Shown here in pieces: positions 8,414 to 16,640 of a DNA stretch of 32,317 bases. The notes under the pieces were generated by a model, which saw only the letters and a list, made by a program, of their open reading frames with translations, was not told the origin of the DNA and did not search any database. The position numbers and the translations under genes were made by a program. The stretch lies in NCBI GenBank assembly GCA_023426365.1, contig JAFAAW010000140.1, forward strand, positions 1 to 32,317, written 5' to 3'. Numbering within the stretch: the stretch's first letter is position 1; each line of letters starts with the position of its first letter. This stretch comes from Pseudomonadota bacterium (lineage in GTDB: Bacteria; Pseudomonadota; Alphaproteobacteria; Rhodospirillales; Magnetospirillaceae).

Positions 8414-9529
8414 TCAGGCTGGGGCGGTGACGGCGCGGCGACGCCGTAAACGGGACGGTTTGAGCAAGCCCCAGCAGCCGCCCGCAATGGGGGCCACCGC
8501 GACCATATACATGATGGGGACGAACGCCAAGTTGGCCGTGGCCAGGTTGTTGCTGCCCAGGGCCAAGGCCTGCATGCCCACCATGGCGCCCACCGCCTTC
8601 AAGATGGTGGCGGTCTGGCCACGGCGGTCGAAACCGGCGGTCAGCAAAATAGCCAAGGCCACGGCGGCGAAGCCCAGTCCGTAAAGCGGCGAGGTGAAGC
8701 GCTGGTGCAACTCCACCTTGGCGCGGCGGTATTCGGACGCGCCCAGCTCGCCCTCGTCGGCGCCGATCAGTTCCGGCACACTACGTTCGCGGGCATCGCG
8801 ATAGCGGTTCTTTTCGCCGCCGGTGGCGGTGGCGAGGTCCACGGTGTAGCTGTCGAAATACAGCAGCGACAACTGGCCCGTGCCATGCGGCAATTGCTGG
8901 CGGTTGCCGTTCACCATCAGCACGCGTGGGCCGGTGGGCGTGAAGACCAGCGATCCGCGCTCCGCCATCAGGGTGACCGGCTTTTCCGGGCTGCGCTTGT
9001 CGTGCACCAGGATGCCCAGCAATTCGCCCTCGGGCGTGCGGGTGCGCACATAGATGGTCAGGCCGTCGCCGAATTTGTTGAAGGCGCCTTCCTGCAACAG
9101 CACGCTGGTGAGGTCGTTGCGGATGCCCCACTGCATTTCGCGGAAGGTGCCGACGCTGAGCGGGATCAGCCACAACGACAGCAGCCAGCCGACCAGCGTC
9201 ACCGCCGCGCCCAAGACCATACCCGGGCGCGCCAGCGCCCAATGGGACAGGCCGGCCGCGCGCAGCACCACCAGTTCGCGGTCGGCGTTCAGCTTGTTGT
9301 AGGTGAACAGGACGACGGCGAACAGCGAGATGGGAATGATGACCACCAGGAAGGTGGGCATCAGCAGCAGGGTCAGCAGGACGAAGGTGAAGGCCGAGAT
9401 GCCCTTGGTGACGATCATCTCGACGAAGCGCAGCGACTGGGTCAGCCACAGCACGCACGCCAACGCGGCGGAGACGAAGACCATCCCCACCGTCAGCTGG
9501 CGCAACACGTAACGCGTAATCCCCGTCAT
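8414..9529 (-). CDS. lptF: LPS export ABC transporter permease LptF
   Basis: This is a permease of the LptB2FG complex, which extracts LPS from the inner membrane. The 371-residue YjgP/YjgQ-family protein has N-terminal membrane segments (about 12-32 and 45-80), a periplasmic jellyroll-like domain (about 125-255), and three C-terminal membrane segments. LTQSLRFVEMIVTKG and the following LMPTFLVVIIP segment look like LptF rather than LptG. ATG 9529 is chosen over a TTG at 9568, which lies in the loop of a hairpin. There is no Shine-Dalgarno sequence; a TATAAT box ends nine bases before the ATG, so the message may be leaderless. The partner lptG, usually next to lptF, is not in this window: lptD follows directly. 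LptG is the alternative assignment. Confidence 0.88.
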   Translation of the reverse strand: MTGITRYVLRQLTVGMVFVSAALACVLWLTQSLRFVEMIVTKGISAFTFVLLTLLLMPTFLVVIIPISLFAVVLFTYNKLNADRELVVLRAAGLSHWALARPGMVLGAAVTLVGWLLSLWLIPLSVGTFREMQWGIRNDLTSVLLQEGAFNKFGDGLTIYVRTRTPEGELLGILVHDKRSPEKPVTLMAERGSLVFTPTGPRVLMVNGNRQQLPHGTGQLSLLYFDSYTVDLATATGGEKNRYRDARERSVPELIGADEGELGASEYRRAKVELHQRFTSPLYGLGFAAVALAILLTAGFDRRGQTATILKAVGAMVGMQALALGSNNLATANLAFVPIMYMVAVAPIAGGCWGLLKPSRLRRRRAVTAPA

Positions 9530-9538
9530 GGCGGCGGG

Positions 9539-9568
9539 ATTATAGACAGGCGTCAGGCGCCGAACCAA
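9539..9568 (-). promoter_or_regulatory. Candidate lptF promoter
   Basis: On the minus strand a perfect TATAAT (9544-9539) lies 18 bases after TTGGTT (9568-9563). The predicted start of transcription falls within a few bases of the lptF ATG. The -35 element lies in the loop and right arm of the hairpin that follows the acyl-CoA dehydrogenase gene, so termination and initiation signals overlap. Only the -10 match is strong. Confidence 0.4.
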
Positions 9569-9586
9569 ACGGATTCGGCGCCTGAC
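9552..9586 (-). terminator. 13-bp perfect hairpin after acyl-CoA dehydrogenase
   Basis: GTCAGGCGCCGAA (9552-9564) pairs perfectly with TTCGGCGCCTGAC (9574-9586) around a 9-base loop. It starts seven bases beyond the stop of the minus-strand acyl-CoA dehydrogenase gene. There is no U-tract, but the stem is very stable and separates that gene from lptF. Confidence 0.6.
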
Positions 9587-9593
9587 TCAAGAC

Positions 9594-11360
9594 CTAGAAG
9601 CGATCTGCATCCAAAGCCATGATTTGCCCCGATCCGGCCTCGATTTGCCCCAGCAGGGCGCCGGCACGGGTCAGCACGGCATCGCCGAAATGGCGCGCGG
9701 TCACCACCTTGGCGGACAGGTAATCGGACCCATCGGCCCCTTCGGCCAGCAGGGCCTCGGCCTTGAGGCCGGCCCTGGCCATCAGCCAGCCGCCGACGGT
9801 GATGCCGACCAGTTCCAGGAACGGCACCGCCACCGCACCGAGCAGGGCGGCATCGGCGGCATGGTTCTTGAGCAGGAACTGGGCGGCCTGCTCGCACGCG
9901 GCGGCGGCGGCGCCCAGGCGGTGCTTCAGCGCCGCCCAGCCCGGGCCGGCGGCGGCAAGCTCGGAATCCACCGCGCGGATGCGCTCCAGCAGCAGGGCGA
10001 AGGCGCGGCCGCCGTCGCGCACCACCTTGCGGCCGGCCAGGTCCATGGCCTGGATGCCGTTGGTGCCTTCATAGATCTGGGCGATGCGGGCGTCGCGCAT
10101 GTGCTGGGCCACGCCGGTTTCCTCGACGAAGCCCATGCCGCCGAACACCTGGATGGCGGTCGAGGTGACGGCGAGGCCGGTATCGGTGCTCCACGCCTTG
10201 ACCACCGGGATCAGCAGATCCACCAGGGCCTGGGCCTCGGCGCGCTTGGCGGCGTCGGGGTGATGGCGGGCGAGGTCGAGCAGGCTGGCTGCGTAATAGG
10301 CCAGCGCGCGGGTGGCCTCGGTCAGCGCCTTGCTGGTCAGCAGCATGCGGCGCACGTCCGCATGGATGATGATCGGGCCGCCGCCCTGCACGCGCTCCTT
10401 GGCATAGGCCACCGCCTTTTGGGTGGCGCGCTCGCACTGGGCGACGCCCTCCAGGCCGACCGACAGGCGGGCGTTGTTCATCATGGTGAACATCAGGGCC
10501 AGGCCCTTGTTTTCCTCGCCCACCAGCCAGCCGATGGCGCCTTCGCTCTCGCCGAAGGCCATCACGCAGGTGGGGCTGCCGTGAATGCCCAGCTTTTCTT
10601 CCAGCTTGATGCAGGCGACGTCGTTGCGCTTGCCCAAGGACCCATCGGGGTTGACCAGGTACTTGGGCACCACGAACAGCGAGATGCCCTTGACGCCGGG
10701 CGGCGCGTCGGGCAGGCGGGCCAGGACCAGATGGACGATGTTCTCGGCCATCTCGTGATCACCCGAGGTGATGAAGATCTTCTGGCCGGTGATGCGGTAG
10801 GTGCCGTCGGCCTGCTTGACCGCCTTGGCGCGCAGGGCGCCCACGTCCGAACCGGCCGACGGCTCGGTCAGGTTCATGGTGCCGGTCCACTCGCCGCTGA
10901 CCAGCTTGGCCAGATAGGTCTGCTTGAGCTCGTTCGAGCCGTGCACCGACAGCGCCTCGACCGCGCCTTGCGTCAACATGGGGGTCAGCGCGAAGCTCAT
11001 GTTGGCGGCGTGCCAGATTTCCTGCACGGCGGTGGCGACCACCTGGGGCAGTCCCTGACCGCCCCATTCCGGCTCGAACGGCACGGCGTTCCAGCCGCCT
11101 TCCACGAACTGGCGATAGGCTTCGGCGAAGCCCTTGGGCGTCACCACCCGGCCGTTTTCCAGGCGGCAGCCCTCGTGGTCGCCCACCGGGTTGAGCGGGG
11201 CCAGCACCTCGCCGCCGAACTTCGCGGCCTCCTCCAGAACCGCCGCCACCAGATCGCCGGTGGCTTCCTCGAAACCGGGCAGTTGGGTGATTTCGTTCAA
11301 CCCGGCCAGGTGCTCGATGACAAAGGTCATGTCGCGGACGGGGGCGGCGAAGGTCGGCAT
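9594..11360 (-). CDS. Acyl-CoA dehydrogenase, DmdC/long-form family
   Basis: An FAD enzyme forming a trans-2,3 double bond in an acyl-CoA and passing electrons to ETF. At 588 residues it is longer than medium-chain enzymes (about 380). It matches the long family that includes 3-methylmercaptopropionyl-CoA dehydrogenase DmdC, with a leading N-terminal helix region and an extra C-terminal domain (about 460-588). Visible motifs are MNLTEPSAGSDVG (162-174), TGQKIFITSGDHE (191-203) and QIYEGTNGIQ, whose Glu431 is the probable catalytic base. ATG 11360 is chosen for its GAGGAG site; the frame extends upstream without support. Substrate cannot be told from sequence: fatty acyl-CoA or methylmercaptopropionyl-CoA are both possible. 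No ETF or thiolase gene is nearby. Confidence 0.92.
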   Translation of the reverse strand: MPTFAAPVRDMTFVIEHLAGLNEITQLPGFEEATGDLVAAVLEEAAKFGGEVLAPLNPVGDHEGCRLENGRVVTPKGFAEAYRQFVEGGWNAVPFEPEWGGQGLPQVVATAVQEIWHAANMSFALTPMLTQGAVEALSVHGSNELKQTYLAKLVSGEWTGTMNLTEPSAGSDVGALRAKAVKQADGTYRITGQKIFITSGDHEMAENIVHLVLARLPDAPPGVKGISLFVVPKYLVNPDGSLGKRNDVACIKLEEKLGIHGSPTCVMAFGESEGAIGWLVGEENKGLALMFTMMNNARLSVGLEGVAQCERATQKAVAYAKERVQGGGPIIIHADVRRMLLTSKALTEATRALAYYAASLLDLARHHPDAAKRAEAQALVDLLIPVVKAWSTDTGLAVTSTAIQVFGGMGFVEETGVAQHMRDARIAQIYEGTNGIQAMDLAGRKVVRDGGRAFALLLERIRAVDSELAAAGPGWAALKHRLGAAAAACEQAAQFLLKNHAADAALLGAVAVPFLELVGITVGGWLMARAGLKAEALLAEGADGSDYLSAKVVTARHFGDAVLTRAGALLGQIEAGSGQIMALDADRF

Positions 11361-11489
11361 GGAAACGCTCCTCGTTATCGTTGGTTCGCCAGAAAACGAC
11401 GTCGCCCCACACGCGTCAAGGGCATGCGTGCGCATGGCCCCATGCGGCAGCCTGGGGGGTGGGGGACCGGCGTCCGGGGCGCGGTGCGT

Positions 11490-11894
11490 TCAGCCGGCCG
11501 CGCCCAGATAGGGTTTGTATTCGAAATCCTCGATTTCGATGTGGTGGGCCAGCCAGTCGGACAGGAAGGTCCTGACCTCGCCCAGCACCTGGGGCAGGGG
11601 CCGCGTTCCCAGGCCGTCCAGCAAGGCGTGCATACGCATGGATATGGCCTGGTGCGAAGCGCGATGGAATTGCAGGAAAGGGTAATCCACCGCCTCCAGC
11701 GCCGCTTCCTCCTCGCGGAAATGATAGCTGATATAGTCGAGCAGCCGGGCCTTCAACCCCTGCGCCCAGTGCTCGTCCCGGCCAAGCTCGATCCCGTCGT
11801 CCAACTCGCCCAGCAAGTCGAACAGCGTCTGGTGGTGCTCGTCCAGCAGCGCATGCCCGACGCTCAGGCCGGCCGTCCATTGCGGCGGTTTCAT
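11490..11894 (-). CDS. Bacteriohemerythrin
   Basis: A single-domain, non-haem di-iron oxygen-binding protein of 134 residues, the usual family length. The ligand pattern is complete: H20/H21 in LLDEHHQTLF, H58 and E62 in YHFREEE, H77 and H81 in HRASH, and H118 with D123 in WLAHHIEIED. The protein probably stores or delivers O2, or buffers it, in the cytoplasm. ATG 11894 has AAGGGGGG six bases upstream; an in-frame ATG at 11900 would sit directly on that sequence. It stands alone between the FAD oxidase gene and the acyl-CoA dehydrogenase gene. A small hairpin (CGCATG/CATGCG, about 11432-11447) lies downstream. Confidence 0.93.
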   Translation of the reverse strand: MKPPQWTAGLSVGHALLDEHHQTLFDLLGELDDGIELGRDEHWAQGLKARLLDYISYHFREEEAALEAVDYPFLQFHRASHQAISMRMHALLDGLGTRPLPQVLGEVRTFLSDWLAHHIEIEDFEYKPYLGAAG

Positions 11895-11962
11895 CCTCAT
11901 CCCCCCTTTGCCACCCGATGACTATGACATTGGGTAGGGACGGATGAAAGCGGGGCCGCGGG

Positions 11963-13351
11963 TCAGGGCAGAACCTTGCCCGGGTTCATCAGGCCAAGCG
12001 GGTCCAGCGCATCCTTGACGCGGCGCATCATCTCCAGCTCCACCGCCGATTTGTAGCGCGCCATCTCGGCGATCTTCAGCCGGCCAATGCCGTGTTCGGC
12101 GGACACGCTGCCGCCCATGTCGGCGACGATGTCGTGGACGATCAGGTTCATGCGTTCCCACTGGGCCAGGAAGGCGGATTTGTCGCCCCCCCTGGGCTGG
12201 GTCAGGTTGAAGTGGACGTTGCCGTCGCCCAGATGGCCGAAGGCGACCACGCGCACGTCCGGCATGGCGGCCTCGACCGCCCGGGTGCAGCGGTCCAGCA
12301 TTTCCGGCACGCGCGAGGTGGGCACCGCCACGTCATGCTTGATGGAGCCGCCCTCGCGCTTCTGCGCCTCGGGGATGCCCTCGCGGATGCGCCACAGCGC
12401 CTTGCGCTGCTCGCCCGATTCGGCCAGCACCGCATCCAGCGCCAGGCCGTCTTCCAGCGCCCGTTCCAGCACGCCTTCCAGCGCCTCGCGCAGGCCGCCC
12501 GGGCGCGACGACGACAATTCCAGCAGCAGCAGCCAAGGATGGGGGGCGCCGAAGGGGTCGCGGGTGCCGGCAACGTGGCTCAGGCACAGATCGACGCCGA
12601 TCCTGGGGATCAGTTCGCAGGCGGTGACCGCGTCGCCCGAAGCGGCGCGGGCGGCGGCCAGGATGCCCAGGGCGGCGGCCGGTTCTGGCAGCGCGATCAT
12701 GGCGGTCGCCATCTCGCGTGGCCGGGGAAACAGTTTCAGCGCGCAGGCGGTGACGATGCCCAGCGTGCCCTCGGCGCCGATGAACAGGTGTTTCAGGTCG
12801 TAACCGGTGTTGTCCTTGCGCAAACACCGCAGGCCGTCCCACACCCGGCCGTCGGCCAACACCACCTCCAGCCCCAGCACCAGATCGCGGGTGTTGCCGT
12901 AGCGCAGCACGTTGACGCCGCCGGCATTCGTGGAAACATTGCCGCCAATGCGGCACGACCCCTCGGCGCCCAGCGAAAGCGGGAACAGGCAATCATGCTC
13001 CTCGGCCACGGAATGCAGGGTGGACAGCACGCAGCCGGCTTCGGCGACCATGGTGAAATTGGTGGCGTCCACGTCGCGCACGCGGGTCAGTCGCTCGGTC
13101 GAGATCACCACCGCACCGTTTTCCGGCACGCCGCCGCCGCACAACCCGGTATTGCCGCCCTGCGGCACCATGGCGATGCCGGCCTGGGCACAGGCGCGCA
13201 CCACGGCGGCCACCTCGGCGGTGGACCCCGGGCGCACCACCGCCCGCGCCGTCCCCTGATACAGGCCGCGCCCCTCGGTCAGATAGGGCGCCATGTCGAC
13301 GCCCGTCAGCACGTTGGAAGCGCCGACCAGGGCGGCGAAATCGGTGGTCAT
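11963..13351 (-). CDS. FAD-linked 2-hydroxyacid dehydrogenase (GlcD/D2HGDH-like)
   Basis: A 462-residue flavoprotein of the vanillyl-alcohol-oxidase fold. The PCMH-type FAD-binding domain is N-terminal (about 35-215), with VPQGGNTGLCGGG (62-74) and FIGAEGTLGIVT. The FAD-oxidase C-terminal domain carries FGHLGDGNVHFNL and SAEHGIGRLK, the metal- and substrate-binding histidines of D-2-hydroxyglutarate and D-lactate dehydrogenases. It oxidises a D-2-hydroxyacid to the 2-oxoacid; the exact acid is not readable. ATG 13351 overlaps the tsaC stop as ATGA, so it is translated as the third gene of a cysQ-tsaC-oxidase unit. The open frame continues upstream through tsaC and cysQ but has no coding character there. 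Confidence 0.92.
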   Translation of the reverse strand: MTTDFAALVGASNVLTGVDMAPYLTEGRGLYQGTARAVVRPGSTAEVAAVVRACAQAGIAMVPQGGNTGLCGGGVPENGAVVISTERLTRVRDVDATNFTMVAEAGCVLSTLHSVAEEHDCLFPLSLGAEGSCRIGGNVSTNAGGVNVLRYGNTRDLVLGLEVVLADGRVWDGLRCLRKDNTGYDLKHLFIGAEGTLGIVTACALKLFPRPREMATAMIALPEPAAALGILAAARAASGDAVTACELIPRIGVDLCLSHVAGTRDPFGAPHPWLLLLELSSSRPGGLREALEGVLERALEDGLALDAVLAESGEQRKALWRIREGIPEAQKREGGSIKHDVAVPTSRVPEMLDRCTRAVEAAMPDVRVVAFGHLGDGNVHFNLTQPRGGDKSAFLAQWERMNLIVHDIVADMGGSVSAEHGIGRLKIAEMARYKSAVELEMMRRVKDALDPLGLMNPGKVLP

Positions 13352-14316
13352 GCGGGTTTCCTGGGGGCTGCCGCCCGTTTCAGGCGGTCGTTGATGGCCA
13401 GGCCCAGTCCGGTGTCGGGAATGGGGGCCACGGCGATGGCGGCGAAGTCGGGCCGGTCCAGCGCGCGCAGCATGGCGAACAGGTTGGCCGCCGCTTCCTC
13501 CAGATCGCCGGAGGGCGACAGGTTCAAGGTGCAGGGCATGGCTCCCAGGCCCAGCATCGCCTCGCCCGTCAGGGCGGCCTTGGCGTTCAGGCGCACCGGC
13601 AGGCCGGGGGCGTAATGGCTTTCCAGCATGCCGGGGCTTTTGGGCGCGTCGGCATGATCGGTGGGACGCACCAGGCGCAGGCCCAGCGCGGCCTCCAGCG
13701 CCTCGACCGGGACGCCGCCGGGGCGCAGCAGCGCCGGGTCGGCGCCCGACAGGTCCAGCACGGTGGATTCCACCCCCACCCGGCACGGCCCGCCATCCAG
13801 GATCAGGCCGACGCGGGCGCCCAGCGATTCCGCCACGTGCTGGGCCAGCGTCGGGCTGACCGCGCCCGAGCGGTTGGCGCTGGGCGCGGCGATGGGGCGG
13901 CCCGACGCCGCGATCACCGCGCGCGCCACCGCATGGTCGGGCAGCCGCACGGCGATGGTGTCCAGCCCGGCCGAAGCCAGCAGGGAAACCGGAGAATCCG
14001 CCCGGCGCGGCAGCACCAGCGTCAGCGGGCCGGGCCAGAAGCGCGCGATCACCGCGCGGGCGCGGTCGTCCACCGTGACCAGCGCTTCCACATCGGCGGG
14101 CGCGGCCACATGCACGATCAGCGGGTTGAAGCTGGGCCGCCCCTTGGCCTCGAAGATGGCCGCGACGGCGCGGTCGTTGGTGGCGTCCGCCCCCAGGCCG
14201 TAGACGGTTTCGGTGGGAAACGCCACCAGCCGGCCGTCGCGCAGCAGGCTGCCGCCCTCGGCGATGGCGGCGGGGGTGGCGTCTTCGATGCGGGCGGCGG
14301 CAGGTAGTGTGATCAT
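13348..14316 (-). CDS. tsaC: Threonylcarbamoyl-AMP synthase (Sua5/YrdC family)
   Basis: It makes L-threonylcarbamoyl-AMP from threonine, bicarbonate and ATP, the first step of the t6A37 modification of ANN-decoding tRNAs. The protein (322 residues) is of the longer Sua5 type: a YrdC domain (about 15-205, with FPTETVYGLGADA and KGRPSFNPLIVHV) and a C-terminal Sua5 domain (about 225-320, opening SPGMLESHYAPG). ATG 14316 is chosen; a TTG two codons earlier is possible. No clear Shine-Dalgarno sequence is seen. It lies 15 bases after cysQ and overlaps the next gene by four bases. Confidence 0.94.
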   Translation of the reverse strand: MITLPAAARIEDATPAAIAEGGSLLRDGRLVAFPTETVYGLGADATNDRAVAAIFEAKGRPSFNPLIVHVAAPADVEALVTVDDRARAVIARFWPGPLTLVLPRRADSPVSLLASAGLDTIAVRLPDHAVARAVIAASGRPIAAPSANRSGAVSPTLAQHVAESLGARVGLILDGGPCRVGVESTVLDLSGADPALLRPGGVPVEALEAALGLRLVRPTDHADAPKSPGMLESHYAPGLPVRLNAKAALTGEAMLGLGAMPCTLNLSPSGDLEEAAANLFAMLRALDRPDFAAIAVAPIPDTGLGLAINDRLKRAAAPRKPA

Positions 14317-14331
14317 GGCCAAAAGATAATG

Positions 14332-15096
14332 TCAGACCCGCGCACGGGCCAGAAAATCGGTGTTCAGGAAATTCGGCTTGCCATAGGCCAGCGGCTGGCC
14401 GTCCCAGGTCACCACCTCGCCGCCGGCGGCGGCCAGCACGGCATGGCCGGCGGCGGTGTCCCATTCGCTGGTCGGACCGAAGCGCGGATAGAAATCGGCG
14501 GACGCATCGGCCACCTTGCAGAATTTCAGGCTGGAGCCGGCATTGTGCAACTGGGCGTCGGGCAGGTCGGCCAGGAACCGGGTCAGCCGCTCGGGCGCCC
14601 GGTGCGAGCGCGAATCCAGCACCACGGCGCCGCGTGCCGGCGCCTTGCGGCAGGCGATGGCGGTGCGTCCGCCGGCGTCCTCGCGCCAGGCGCGGTCGCC
14701 CGCACCGGCCCACATCACCCCCAGCGCCGGGGCGAAGACCACGCCGGCCACCGGCCGGCCGGCGGCGATCAGGCCGATATTGACGGTGAATTCGCCGTTC
14801 TTCTTGATGAATTCCTTGGTGCCGTCCAGCGGGTCCACCAGCCAGAAGGTGTCGCCCACCCGGGGGATGCGGCCGGCGGCGGCTTCTTCCTCGGCCACCA
14901 CGGGGATTTGCGGGGTCAGCGCCCGCAGGCCGGGCAGGATCAGGGCCTCGGCCTTCTGGTCCGCCTCGGTCACCGGCGAGGCATCGTCCTTGCGCGCGAC
15001 CGCGAAATCGGTGGCGTAGACCTGCATGATGGCGGCGCCGGCCACACGGGCCAGACGATCCAGTTCGGGCAACAGGGCGGCGGGGTCAAGCGGCAT
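14332..15096 (-). CDS. cysQ: 3'(2'),5'-bisphosphate nucleotidase CysQ
   Basis: It removes the 3' phosphate of PAP, the by-product of PAPS-dependent sulfation or reduction, and belongs to the inositol-monophosphatase superfamily. The 254-residue protein has the metal-site motifs: EEE at 69-71, WLVDPLDGTKEF (85-96) with D88 and D91 as ligands, and SEWDTAAGHAVLAAAGGE near the C-terminus. ATG 15096 has a GAAGG site upstream. It leads the cysQ-tsaC-oxidase run on the minus strand. A hairpin (15117-15139) separates it from the MEMO-AMMECR1 gene upstream. Confidence 0.94.
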   Translation of the reverse strand: MPLDPAALLPELDRLARVAGAAIMQVYATDFAVARKDDASPVTEADQKAEALILPGLRALTPQIPVVAEEEAAAGRIPRVGDTFWLVDPLDGTKEFIKKNGEFTVNIGLIAAGRPVAGVVFAPALGVMWAGAGDRAWREDAGGRTAIACRKAPARGAVVLDSRSHRAPERLTRFLADLPDAQLHNAGSSLKFCKVADASADFYPRFGPTSEWDTAAGHAVLAAAGGEVVTWDGQPLAYGKPNFLNTDFLARARV

Positions 15097-15116
15097 GGCG
15101 GGGCCTTCGACGGAAA

Positions 15117-15139
15117 CGGGCGGCCACTCTAGCCGCCCG
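15117..15139 (-). terminator. Intrinsic-type terminator after the MEMO-AMMECR1 gene
   Basis: Read on the minus strand, an 8-bp perfect stem (CGGGCGGC with GCCGCCCG, 7-base loop) is followed at once by TTTCC. It begins 13 bases after the stop of the upstream gene. Confidence 0.55.
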
Positions 15140-15152
15140 ACCGCGCCGCCGT

Positions 15153-16499
15153 CTACTTCGCCTCGACCGCCTGGAAGCGGCTGGCCTTGAACTGGGGCGA
15201 CCAGTGATCGATCCGCATGCCGGCCTTGGTCTTGAGATGGGCCAGGAACTGGGCGGGGTCGGGCAATTGCTCCCACACGGCGGGCAGGAACAGGGCGCGA
15301 CGGCCGCCATCCTCGATGATCAGGCCGTCGATGCCGGGGCGCAACTGGCGCAGCAGGTCGGCCTCGTCGGTGAAGCGCATGGGGACCGGGGCGGTCAGCA
15401 CCGACACCGACAGCGTCAGCCCGTCCAGTTCGGGCGCGGTCAACGGGGCGAAGCGCGGATCCTCGAACGCCGCCCTGGCCGCGTTGTCCACCACGTCCTG
15501 GCCGAGCGGCCGCCATGCCTGCGGCGAACCGATGCAGCCGCGCAGCCGGCCGTCGCGCTTCAGGGTTACGAAGCAGGCGCCGGGCCGCCTAAAGGCCGCC
15601 GGTTCGCTGGGCGGCGCCACCGTGCCGCCCGCCAGGCGGGCGCGGATCGCGGCCCAGGCCAGTTGCAGCAGGCGCGGACCCAACTCCTCCCAACGGTCCT
15701 CGGGTTCATACAGCGCCCAGGCGCCATAGCCCACCACCCGGTCCCTTGGACCGGCGGTGTCGCCCGAATTGCGGATGTCCAGCGTGCGGATGTCCATTCC
15801 CTTGCGCTGTGCCGCCAGCAGCAATCCCCCCACCGGCACCCGGCCGCACGCCTGGGCGCTGCCGATGGCGGCCGGGTCCAGACGCTCGACGGCGGTCCGG
15901 GTGGCATCGTCGGTGGCGCGGCAACTCTCGTAATCCAGATAGTGCGAGAGGTCGGTCGAGACGACCACCAGGGTTTCCGGCCCGCCCCAGACCTCCTCCA
16001 GCACGGCGGCCACCACATCGTGCGGGGTCTCGCCGGCCACCAGCGGCACCAGTTGGAAGTCGCCCAGGGTCGCCTGCAGGAAGGGCAGATGCACCTCCAG
16101 CGAATGCTCGGCGGCGTGCGCCTTGTCCAGCGTGCCGACCATGGGCAGGGCGGCCAGCCTGTCCACCGCGGCGCGGTCGATGGCGACGGTGCCCAGCGGT
16201 GTCGCCCAGGCGTCGGCGCCGCTGGTGGCGATGCCGCGAAAGGCCACGCGGTGGCTTGGCCCCATCAGCACCACCCGGCTGATGCGGCCGCGCGCGGGCG
16301 CCACCAGGGCATAGGCATGGGCGGCCACCGGGCCGGAATAGACATACCCCGCATGGGGGGCGATCAGCGCCTTGGGCACCGGCGCGCCGGGGGCGGGCCT
16401 GGGGGCCTGGGCCAGGAAATCGTCGATCTGGCGCGACAATTCGGCGGCATCGGCCGGATAGAACATGCCGGCCACGGCTGCCGGGCGAAGCATGGTCAT
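15153..16499 (-). CDS. amrB: AmmeMemoRadiSam protein B-A fusion (MEMO + AMMECR1)
   Basis: A 448-residue fusion of two normally separate families. Residues 1-265 are MEMO-like (AmrB), with PHAGYVYSG (48-56, H49), MGPSHRVAF (H83), HSLEVHLPFLQ, STDLSHYLDY and C218 in QACGR, equivalents of the pocket residues of human MEMO1. Residues 270-448 are AMMECR1-like (AmrA), with the family hallmark RLRGCIGS (318-325) and a C-terminal region ending RIDHWSPQFK. The biochemical role of the bacterial system is not established; it always accompanies a radical SAM protein. ATG 16499 has GGGAG eight bases upstream. It is divergent from the radical SAM gene across 141 bases. Both domains look intact. Confidence 0.94.
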   Translation of the reverse strand: MTMLRPAAVAGMFYPADAAELSRQIDDFLAQAPRPAPGAPVPKALIAPHAGYVYSGPVAAHAYALVAPARGRISRVVLMGPSHRVAFRGIATSGADAWATPLGTVAIDRAAVDRLAALPMVGTLDKAHAAEHSLEVHLPFLQATLGDFQLVPLVAGETPHDVVAAVLEEVWGGPETLVVVSTDLSHYLDYESCRATDDATRTAVERLDPAAIGSAQACGRVPVGGLLLAAQRKGMDIRTLDIRNSGDTAGPRDRVVGYGAWALYEPEDRWEELGPRLLQLAWAAIRARLAGGTVAPPSEPAAFRRPGACFVTLKRDGRLRGCIGSPQAWRPLGQDVVDNAARAAFEDPRFAPLTAPELDGLTLSVSVLTAPVPMRFTDEADLLRQLRPGIDGLIIEDGGRRALFLPAVWEQLPDPAQFLAHLKTKAGMRIDHWSPQFKASRFQAVEAK

Positions 16500-16605
16500 G
16501 GCGCTGTCTCCCGTTCTTTCCGTCTAGTTAGGCGCCCCGCCGCGCCCCCTGTAAAGCCCCAACGGGGTAGAGACCTTCGAGGGAGTAGGGGCTGCCATGC
16601 CGTCA

Positions 16606-16634
16606 TTGAAGGGGGCAGAGGGAGGGCGTACCTT
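16606..16634 (+). promoter_or_regulatory. Candidate promoter for a leaderless amrS message
   Basis: TTGAAG (16606-16611) and TACCTT (16629-16634) are spaced by 17 bases. The predicted start of transcription is at or next to the ATG at 16641. The -10 match is weak. The only Shine-Dalgarno-like sequence (GGAGGG, 16621-16626) is too far from the ATG. Confidence 0.25.
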
Positions 16635-16640
16635 TCCCTC

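Noticed and set aside
11380..11489. TTGACG on the minus strand as a promoter of the acyl-CoA dehydrogenase gene
   Set aside because: No acceptable -10 sequence at 16-18 bases; too weak to annotate.
9624..11921. Long plus-strand open frame over the acyl-CoA dehydrogenase and hemerythrin genes
   Set aside because: It is a shadow of two well-supported minus-strand genes and shows no recognisable domain.
13352..14713. N-terminal extension of the FAD oxidase frame across tsaC and cysQ
   Set aside because: The region has two clear genes in other frames. The ATG at 13351 starts the conserved flavoprotein domain and forms an ATGA overlap.
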